From Chrysaora quinquecirrha (taxonomy: Eukaryota; Cnidaria; Scyphozoa; Semaeostomeae; Pelagiidae), in the NCBI GenBank assembly GCA_014526335.1, contig JACTAT010000010.1, positions 5,574,282-5,638,281 of the forward strand: a stretch of 64,000 nucleotides of DNA, read 5' to 3'. Each line of letters begins with the position of its first letter. Position 1 is the first letter of the stretch. Shown piece by piece: positions 56,263 to 64,000 of the stretch. The notes beneath the pieces were generated by a model, which saw nothing but the letters and a program-made list of their open reading frames with translations, was not told the origin of the DNA and made no database searches. A program made the position numbers and the translations under genes.

Positions 56263-56378
56263 CAACCTCGTACCCAGGGTAAATAGGACCTCTACGTGAA
56301 CACTGCGCTGCCCCAAGGATATCTGTTGCGGGCTGAGCTAACAACAACAACAACAGATATCCTTGGGAACGAAGTTGT
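56263..56378. mobile_element. CAACCTCGTACCCAGG MITE with 16-bp hairpin
   Basis: Ends are CAACCTCGTACCCAGG and, inverted, CAACTTCGTTCCCAAGG. Inside, CCAAGGATATCTGTTG (56,313-56,328) and its exact inverse (56,351-56,366) form a hairpin with a 22-bp loop. The stretch from 56,379 to 57,774 has no exon I can support. Confidence 0.65.
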
Positions 56379-57774
56379 TGATACCCCCCAAAGCCCCCCT
56401 CCCAGAGCTCAAAGAAAATCGTTTTGTTTCATCAAATTCGCAGAACAAAAGGCTTCCAAATATCATTACAGTCCCGAAGTAGCCTATTGTTCAAATCAAG
56501 CAGTGATTGGCTAATTTCAAATTCCTAGGCGCTGAATGTTCTTCCGTTCTTTGTTGTTGTTCTTGTGATGCTGCGTTGACTGGCCTAACCAAACCTGATG
56601 GTTTCACCAAGGCGAAAATCCTGTCAAACTGGCTAACAATCTATCTCTTCTTGACCTAGCAGTAGCAAGTAAGCATATCATTGTAATGTGTATTTAACGT
56701 GTATTTAGTCACGTGTATGTGAGATAAAAAGAAATGCTACTGTTCTCATACACTCTTGGTCGGATAGCAAGCAAGTTAAAAGTACCTACTAGACTTCTCC
56801 TCAAAATTTTTGTTCTCAAAAAGAGAAGAAAATAGGTCAATTGAAATTGTTCAAATATAAATTCAAACACTAGACCTTTGTGATAAGGCTCAGGGGTATC
56901 AAAAAGGCATCAAAAGCTCTGTCTATTATTAAAGATATTGACAATTTTTATAATCATCAAAAAGGTCTATTGAAATTGTTTGTTGGTTTTTGTGGGTTAA
57001 TGTGTAATGTAAGGTTTGGCACCTCAAGACCCATACTCTACAATGGTCAGGGTCAAAGGTGAATCCAAACCAGTGTATAGAGAGCACCCAGGGGGGTACT
57101 CATATGTTCTGACATCCAGGGATGTGCCGCCAAACAGGGTATTGTTTTCCAGGACCGGTCACTTTTCTTTTTCTGAAAGGATGACCGGGTCATGCTTTTC
57201 TTCGTTTGACTCCAGGACCCTTCGCAACAGATTGATGTTGGGTAATTTAGAGAATATGAATAGGCAAATTTGCGTTTCTGATGAAATTCCTTTTCAAGAC
57301 ACTGCAGGCTTCATCCTGGCATCATCAGAAACCTTTTCCAATAGTTTTCGAAAATAATTGTTTGAAAGAAAATACAGGATACCATTTTTAGAAACCAACT
57401 CCAAGACAGGGTACCTTTGTTTTTAAATTTGACTCCAGGGTGTCTTTGGCAATTTTCTGATGGCATGTCCCCGTATTTTGGAAAGTCAAGTGCCCCCCTA
57501 GGCCTAGGGAGAGCTGATAGGATGCCAAGGTCTTCAGCGTGGAAGAGGGATTCATTTTCTATTGTTCTTTCTATTGTTCTTTCTATTGTTCTGTTGTTTA
57601 ATCTTCAGCTTGGCGTATGCATACTGGACAATTGTTTTATCTCTGCATTTTTCACAAGGCACAAAATGTGATTGTTGCGCTGTATTATGTTTCACAATAC
57701 ACATTTGACTTCATTTGATTTGAATAATGAGATTGGTAGAGTTGAAATAGTATTTCTAATTGTAGATTGAAAGG

Positions 57775-58071
57775 GTAGCAACGCACCATATTAACACCCT
57801 TCTTTGTTTTCAATTTCCTTACTTTTTCCTCCAGTTCGCACTACTCGTTGTGGCAGGACAGTTCATTTTCCTGTTCGTTTTGGCCAATGAAGGACTATTT
57901 GAACGTTTGAACATTGCATAGTTGAACTTATATTTTTTTTGCATATTTTCATATCTAATCTATTATTCATCGAATGCACATTTGCACTTGCATTCTAGGG
58001 GGGGAGTAATGTAGCAACGCACCATAGCAACACCCTTCTTTGTTTTCAATTTCCTTACTTTTCCTCCTTGT
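57775..58071 (+). mobile_element. LTR-like direct repeats with polypurine tract
   Basis: GTAGCAACGCACCAT and then 'aacacccttctttgttttca' plus 'atttccttactttttcctcc' occur at 57,775-57,832 and 58,011-58,071. The second copy starts TGTAGC and is preceded by CTAGGGGGGGAGTAA, a polypurine-tract-like sequence. This suits the start of a 3' LTR, with a remnant of a 5' LTR joined to the last 180 bp of the interior by deletion. Confidence 0.45.
57835..57921 (+). pseudogene. C-terminal ORF tail with a membrane segment
   Basis: Right after TTTTTCCTCCAG an open frame reads FALLVVAGQFIFLFVLANEG and eight more residues to a TAG. It contains one clear hydrophobic membrane-type segment. Lying between the LTR-like repeats just before the purine tract, it could be the tail of a retroelement protein; alternatively it is the last exon of an unseen host gene. 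Short, so low confidence. Confidence 0.3.
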
Positions 58072-58764
58072 TAACACTTAACTCTTTATGCGCTTTTCTT
58101 TACTTCACACTCGCTTTTATTTAACTCTGCATCTCTTCACAACCATCTTGTTTATTCAATTATTGTAAATAGAATTTTTAAGTTAGTTAGATTTTGATTT
58201 ACTACGCACGTAAAAACACAAGCTTCTGATTTCTGAATCGCAACCTATACAGCGCAAGTTTGGTGAGATCGTTTCAATTATTATATATACTAGTTTTAGT
58301 AAATGCATCTCATTAACAATACTTACTAAAAAAGCTCTTTGTAAGAGAGCTAGACTCTCGAACGACCAAAGTGTTAAGAAACTCCAGTACTGAAAAACTT
58401 TTCCTAAGAACTTTGCAAGGGGCAATTCACTGTGTGGAAACTCATACACCTTTTGCAGGACTTTTATTGATTCCATTGAAATCTCTCTTCGAAATCAAAA
58501 AGTTTGAGGGGCATTTCGCTCCTCGATACGAAAGAGATTCATGTTTAAACCAAAGGATTTCGAAGATCTCTCAAACTTTCCACCTCAGTCTACGAAATAC
58601 AAAATGTTTCCTTTCCTTTAATTTCCCATGTATTTTCAACAAAAGACCCTCATGAGGTGATGCCCAAGGACCTGTCCTCAAGCACTTTGTGATAAGATCA
58701 CACAAAAGCAGACTTATTTATTTCATGAATTTGTTTTGCTAATCTTATTTGTTTTAGTTCATCT

Positions 58765-58975
58765 CATTTTCTGCATTGGAATATTTGAATACTGGAATAT
58801 TGGAATATTAGAATAGTGGAATGTCGAACTTTCTCGAAACACCCTCGAATCCAAAAATTATTGTCCAATCTACGAGTTTCTGACATTCCAGTGTTCCATT
58901 CCAGTATTCCATTCCAATATTCCATTCCAATATTCAAGTATCCCATTCCAATATTCCACATTACATGTTAATTAC
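58765..58975. repeat. GGAATATT / AATATTCC inverted satellite
   Basis: The left side (58,775-58,825) repeats TGGAATATTGGAATATT; the right side (58,880-58,965) repeats CCATTCCAATATTCCATTCC. Together they form an imperfect hairpin with about 50 bp of unique loop. Confidence 0.75.
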
Positions 58976-59307
58976 AGGTTTCCAATATAGCCCTTCGTTT
59001 CCTCGGAGTTTTTCATTCCTGTGGTATTTATCGTTGTGTTATTCGCACGCGGTCGCGCGGTTTTATTTGTTTGGTTACGCGTACTATTGTTCTTTGTCCA
59101 TTCAAACAAAGGGAATTTCCCCCGCGTTGGTTTCGAAACCAGGCGGGGACTCGCCCTCGGCAATAATTTGTGTCGTATAAATAAGATTTTTCCAAATTTA
59201 CTATTTTCTTGCGTAAGTTGTTTGCAAGCGAGGGATTGTAGCACGTTTTCAGTGCGTCAATTATCCTAATTCTTCCTGCTTTTGAGCCAGATTTGAAACG
59301 CTGAAAA

Positions 59308-59370
59308 ATGGACGGTGCATTTTTATCTCGGAGCCAATACCTTATTGGAAACAAGAGAAAAATTACGAGG
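59308..59370 (+). CDS. Probable first coding exon of an unidentified gene
   Basis: ATG in good context (GAAAAATGG) opens 21 codons reading MDGAFLSRSQYLIGNKRK and three more, then leaves in phase 0 at a strong donor CGAGG|GTAAGC. The 300 bp upstream are CpG-richer than the surroundings, as in promoters. A possible second exon at 60,061-60,094 (gctgcag acceptor, GAAG|GTAAGG donor) is only weakly supported. I do not recognise the protein. Confidence 0.4.
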
Positions 59371-59732
59371 GTAAGCGAAATGCAACTGTTACCAGTTACC
59401 CATCTAGTGCTAGTGCTAGCTACTAATAGCTATCGTGCACAGTTTCCAAGAAACTTATAAAAATTCCAAAATTTAGCTATAAAATTTGCTTACAGTATTT
59501 CTAATAAACATCAGTGTTACTTACAGTGTTACTTACTTAGGCCTTAGTTTTGAAATTTTTAAGTATTTTGCATTTTTAACTCAAAATTCAGCTATTTATT
59601 TTATTATTGACTATGATTTTATTAGGTATTTAGTTAGGTATTTCTACATGCTGTACATATGGTTTGTTACCAAAAAAAAACGTTCTCATAGATCGGGTTG
59701 CCGAGAAAGCAACTCCGTTGCCTTTGAGAATA

Positions 59733-60039
59733 CACTCTTTTATGAGAACCAGGAAATTTTGATCGAGGCTGACTTTTCTTTAGTTTTTTTCCTTTTTCAG
59801 TTAATGTTTTGAGTTGTGCTAAGTTTGTGTAATAATGCAGCATGCTTGTCTATTTCTTGATTGGTTTGCTTTTTACATTGATTGACGGTCTTACTTTCAT
59901 ATTAAGCTGGTATTCTTAGGGTTTATGAAAAGTCCAGCCTCAGCTTGTTCTTACTTTGTCCTTAACACTGGACAAAATCCATTCTTAACACTGGGCAAAA
60001 TCCAGGCTCGTGTTGTTAGAAAATTTTTCTTATAGAGTG
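59733..60039. mobile_element. TA-flanked CACTC MITE
   Basis: CACTCTTTTATGAGAACCAG at the left, CTTATAGAGTG at the right, TA outside both. Matches 45,934-46,250 inverted, including AACCAGGAAATTTTGATCGA and 'gcctcagcttgttctta'. Confidence 0.78.
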
Positions 60040-60365
60040 TACCTCGAAAAAATTGCTGCAGTTTGTAATTGTATTGTTCAATGTCCATCTCGAAGGTAAG
60101 GCTAGGCCTTCACTGGGAAAAATTGCTTTAGGACATTTATCTGGGTGTGTTCTCGTCTGAGTTAAAGCATTTCCTGCACTTCCACAATCCAGGATGCTAC
60201 ACCTTCCTAGCCAACATGATTAGCAAGCTAGCCCTTACGTAATAATTTATTCATTCATTTCATTCGTAATGATTTCCTGCCGCATTTTCATGACAGCCTC
60301 ACGGAATAAATACATAAGGCCTTTAACCTATAGGGAATCAGCAATGCAAATTGCAAAGTAACATT

Positions 60366-60520
60366 GCGGGCCAAAATAAAAATGGGCGCCAAAATGCAAT
60401 TGCGCACCAAAAACAATTTGGTGCCAAGTACAATTGTCTGCCAAATTTAAAATTTCCCGCCAAATTAAGATAGCGCGCCAAATTAGAATTGCCCGCCAAA
60501 TTAAAATTGAGCGCCAAAAT
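60366..60520. repeat. 18-bp array of GCGCCAAA-type units
   Basis: CCAAA/CCAAG starts at 60,371, 60,389, 60,407, 60,424, 60,441, 60,460, 60,478, 60,496 and 60,514: nine units with 17-19 bp spacing. Spacers are A/T-rich and variable. The strongest units (GCGCCAAA) match the E2F consensus. Confidence 0.8.
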
Positions 60521-61162
60521 GATCAGTAGCTATTTGCAAATCAAAGACTGCAAAGAAGTGACGAAACCATTGTATTTGGTTGTATTGAAAGTGGAAACAA
60601 ACCGATTTGCCTTTGTGTGTTCGTAACTCGCGCAAAAATGCAATATGTGTAGCAAAGTTTCAGTAAGCCTAGGTGGGCCTATGTGATATTGTGGTCAAAA
60701 GGAACTACAGTGTGCTCAGTAGCTAGAAATTGACCCTTGGAACTCTGAAAAATTCGGACCTTGGACTGACAGTCACAGCTGAAAGCAAAATTTCAGTTTT
60801 TGCTGTAAAAAATTTTGTTTTCTTCTGAAATTTTTTTCACTTGTATCACTTCTATTTTCCAAACGCTGCACTTAATCTCCTGGCGTGTACGGCATGTATC
60901 GTTAACCAAGAAGCCTCCTTCACCTTCCAGATCAGGATTTAGATTCTGGCCAACCCGGCATAAAAAATGTTTGCCAGCAGAATGTTTGCCCACTTGGCCA
61001 CGTTTCATTAAATTCCTTGACAAATATTTGTAGCTGTAAGTTATACATGGTTCCGAAGACTCGAAAACATTGTACAAAAATTTTCGCTTATTGTTCTGTA
61101 TTCATGCTCTTAGCTTGAAATCCTTACTTCTCATCGGTATGGCTTTAATCTCGGCAGACCGT

Positions 61163-61222
61163 TTCAGTCGCAGAAAAAATGCTTCAGTCGCAGAAAAAAT
61201 GCTTCAGTGGCAGAAAAAATGC
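61163..61222 (+). repeat. Three 20-bp tandem repeats
   Basis: TTCAGTCGCAGAAAAAATGC three times in a row, the third with one change (TCG to TGG). Confidence 0.9.
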
Positions 61223-61499
61223 GGCTGAAAATTGACCGTGCGCAGTGGCCAAGCGCAAACGCTCGCGGAACAAAAACCTGAACAAAACCAGCACGTCTGA
61301 AGCGCGTCTTTTTGTTTCAGAAATGTCAGGGTTCTTTCACTATCGCCCCAAAAGTTTTACTATTAAGTAATGTAAAGTAAAATAGAGCAAGCCAGGTCTC
61401 CATTCCGGAACAGTCACTCGAAGCACCTGTCTGTGGGTATCACCAGCAAGCATCTGCATTGACACTCCAAGAATTTCTGGACATCCCTGCTAATTTTGA

Positions 61500-61720
61500 T
61501 TAACGTTTTCGCATCATTTTTTCCCATTCACGTTTTTTTGCTGTACATTCATGTGAGAAATTAGTGCATTCCCACATGTGTTCTACCTTTTCCTCTTGGG
61601 TTCCACATCTTCTGCACAGGGAGTTAATATCCTTTGCTTTTGTAATTTGCGTTCATATTGATCATATTTAATTTTAGCTTTAGCAGTGAAGTTACGTTTT
61701 ATTGCAGTCAAGAAATAGTT
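61500..61720 (-). pseudogene. Non-LTR retrotransposon C-terminal remnant
   Basis: The minus strand reads SLCRRCGTQEEKVEHMWEC, a CCHC-like finger found after the RT in many LINE proteins, then CTAKKREWEKMMRKR to a stop at 61,500. Upstream, one frame over, KYDQYERKLQKQ is the usual lysine-rich lead-in. Only this tail is recognisable. Confidence 0.45.
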
Positions 61721-62019
61721 GCTGCTGCTTCCTCACTGAGTTTCATAAGATTTTTTTCAAAAATGAATTTTAGGGTATTCTGTATAAAAATATGTCTCTT
61801 GAAAATTCTATTAATTTTGGGGTGATATTTTTGTCTTTAATACGAAAACAGCTCGACCCCGTTACTGGCCTATTGAAGTTACCCCGGGACAAAAATACAG
61901 CCCTAATTCCCGTAGTCCAGGTGTAAAAATGAGCTCATTCTGACCCCACAATGTAGGTCTGTGTTCTACTGTATGTGCCCCACGTGCCCCCTGTTCCACG
62001 TGTCACCCTAGGTAATGTC

Positions 62020-62715
62020 TGCGCAGTATTGTGGAGGATGTGCAGTAATGTGGAGGATTTTCGCAGTAATGTGGATGTGGGTGTTCAGTAATGTGGATTT
62101 GGATATCATCAGTAAGGTGGAGGATTTTTGCAGTAATGTGGAGGATGTTCAGTAATGTGGATGTGGGGCTATCTTTCAGTAATGTGGAGGTGCGCAGTAA
62201 TGTGGAGGCTATCTTTCAGTAATGTGGAGGATATCATCAGTGATGTGGCGGTTGCGGAGTAATGTGGAGGCTATCTTGAAGTAATGTGGAGGGCTATCAT
62301 AAGTAACGTGGAGGGCTATCTTTCAGTAACGTGGAGGATGTTCAGTAATGTGGAGGACTATCTTTCCGTAATGTGGTGGCTGCGGAGTATTGTGGAGGGC
62401 TATCTTAAAGTAATGTGGAGGCTATCATCAGTGATGTGGAGGATATCATCAGTAATGTGGTGGTTGCGGAGTAATGTGGAGGCTATCTTGAAGTAATGTG
62501 GAGGCTATCATCAGTAACGTGGAGGGCTATCTTTCAGTAACGTGGAGGATGTTCAGTAATGTGGAGGACTATCTTTCCGTAATGTGGTGGCTGCGGAGTA
62601 TTGTGGAGGGCTATCTTAAAGTAATGTGGAGGCTATCATCAGTGATGTGGAGGATATCATCAATAATGTGGTGGTTGCGGAGTAATGTGGAGGCTATCTT
62701 GAAGTAATGTGGAGG
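62020..62715 (+). repeat. AGTAATGTGGAGG minisatellite with 210-bp higher-order unit
   Basis: Units of 13-25 bp share AGTAATGTGGAGG. The block 62,284-62,496 is repeated almost exactly at 62,498-62,707. Open frames through it are a consequence of the period. Confidence 0.9.
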
Positions 62716-63037
62716 GCCCGAGTAATCAAGAAGCACTCTCGTAGCGGTTGCCGAGAATTTTCGTTTTTTAAACGATTCTCATTGACAAGAAATGCAATTC
62801 GGAAGCTAAACCGTGCGTTTTTTAGCCATGAGAACCTTCACACTGCTTTAATATTTCATCATATAAGTGTAAGAATCACAGTTTTGGTTCATTTGCGTAA
62901 AATGTCTAATACATATATATTAACAAAACATGAATAAAATATATCTAACATATGATATGAATTATCTAATATATGAATATAAATTCGAAGAAGAAAACAT
63001 TGTTCTTTTTTACAAACGAAGATACAATGAGTTGAGC

Positions 63038-63407
63038 GATAAACTGATCTGTACATGAATCAGTGGCAATTTATTTTGTCTTATTCACGTAATACTGCTT
63101 GTTTGCCTTACTTTGTTCAACCCTTTGCGTGTGGACATCGTGATAGCAGCAGAACGTATTCACATTCGTTTTTGTTTCGAAGCCCTCCTACAGGTAGTAT
63201 CTATTTTTGCAAACCCAAAAAAACTTTAATTGACGTTATGAACAGAAAAGATAAATATTGCTATTTAGTTTGTGACCTTTCTGTTTGATTAGTGTCAAAT
63301 GATAACCACAACGACATGAATGAAATATTACGTGAATAAACTTGCTATTAGACTGAGGAAGAGAGACAAAATAAATTGCCACTGATTCATGTACAGATCA
63401 GTTTATC
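63038..63407. mobile_element. 370-bp MITE with 44-bp matching TIRs
   Basis: GATAAACTGATCTGTACATG starts both arms, and the match runs to ATTTATTTTGTCT with no mismatch seen. Such identity suggests a recent insertion. The 77-residue open frame inside has no recognised domain. Confidence 0.82.
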
Positions 63408-63670
63408 TAAATTTATAAATGGTAGTTTCATTGTTAGAGATAGTTTTATTGTTAGAGAAAGCCGATAATGTTCCCTAAAATGTTTGCGAAAGTCAATTTG
63501 GCCGTGGTTACTACCTACTAGACTCACTGCATAAGTCCAACTACTTCCCTCCGAAGCCGAGGTCCATAGACGAGATTTGTTCTAGGAATCTTTGTAAAAA
63601 CGAGGCTGGGAACAGTGTTATTTCCCCATTTGCTTCCTGGTTTAATCCGGTTTGATCAGATTTCATCATA

Positions 63671-63806
63671 TGACGTCATTTGTTCTGTAGATTTGTGAAC
63701 TAGTAATCTTGTCAGGACAATCCGGTTTTACCACTAATGACGGTGTTTTCCCATTGATCATGACATCATGAACAATCAGATCCTTCTAAGAAATCCATAT
63801 AAATAG
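63671..63806 (+). promoter_or_regulatory. CRE and TATA promoter at right edge
   Basis: A perfect CRE (TGACGTCA, 63,671-63,678) and a related TGACATCA (about 63,762) lie upstream of ATATAAATAG at 63,797-63,806, a good TATA box. A likely transcription start is about 25-30 bp further on, near TTCAGAGC. Confidence 0.5.
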
Positions 63807-63829
63807 TCTGTTGCTTGCTTCAGAGCTGT

Positions 63830-63913
63830 TTGGCAGATTTGAAGCAAGCAGCTCACGTGTTTGTTTAGAAACGCTCAGGATTTGTGTAAAAGGTTATTGT
63901 TGACTTTATTAAG
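63830..63913 (+). other. Probable noncoding first exon
   Basis: Between the inferred start and a strong donor TTAAG|GTGAGT at 63,914 there is no ATG-led frame of note, so this looks like a 5' UTR exon of a gene that continues beyond the window. Confidence 0.42.
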
Positions 63914-64000
63914 GTGAGTAAACAGTAGAGCAACGCAATTTGATTTGTATACCGTAATTTTACGCCTAGTTTTCAATCTTTAATAAGGGGCGATTATTCA

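Noticed and set aside
60793..61077. Minus-strand 94-codon ORF
   Set aside because: It overlaps CAAACATT-family repeat words and a plus-strand ORF of similar length; no domain or splice support.
62284..62707. Two adjacent 70-codon ORFs with nearly identical sequence
   Set aside because: They are the two copies of the 210-bp minisatellite block, not a duplicated gene.

Overview
The window is a 64-kb, AT-rich piece of an animal nuclear genome. Small phase-compatible exons with GT-AG junctions, long introns and many transposon families point to an invertebrate metazoan. The mix of BEL/Pao, Penelope-like, hAT-like and Harbinger-like elements and many MITEs, with a CCDC43 orthologue, fits an anthozoan cnidarian (coral or anemone). 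That placement is inference. No bacterial-type operon, CRISPR array, rRNA or tRNA gene was seen.

Layout: (1) 3.0-4.8 kb, minus strand: a two-exon gene for an 84-residue secreted cysteine-rich peptide. (2) 5.3-6.6 kb: a pure AATAC pentamer array running into a TAGTAA hexamer array. (3) 7.8-15.0 kb, plus: CCDC43 in five exons, its third intron filled by a 3-kb foldback palindrome. (4) 16.8-20.0 kb: a Penelope-like element (PLE) with an inverted second copy of its GIY-YIG end, itself hit by a Harbinger-like element carrying a Myb/SANT-like ORF. (5) 21.5-29.6 kb: a BEL/Pao retrotransposon with apparently identical LTRs but two DNA transposons inside its coding region and two frame breaks. (6) 30.0-40.3 kb, plus: a seven-exon membrane RING-H2 protein gene with introns full of MITEs. 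(7) 41-49 kb: no confident gene; a three-level transposon nest (44.5-46.3 kb) and an inverted structure with outward TATA boxes, CCAAT boxes and heat-shock-element-like motifs (46.9-48.7 kb). (8) 49.8-52.1 kb, minus: a DUF1295/steroid-5-alpha-reductase-like membrane protein with a broken frame. (9) 52.7-58.1 kb: trinucleotide arrays, a second copy of a repeat also found at 8-9 kb, and LTR-like direct repeats. (10) 59-64 kb: a candidate first coding exon, several unusual tandem arrays, and a promoter plus first exon of a gene that continues past the right edge.

The confident host genes are CCDC43 and the RING-H2 gene; the secreted peptide is well supported but unrecognised. Nothing suggests the genes form a functional cluster. 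Most of the sequence is transposon-derived, and much of the interest lies in how the elements are nested and in promoter-like motifs carried by repeats. Splice sites, domains and repeat boundaries were read by eye; no alignment or database search was run.
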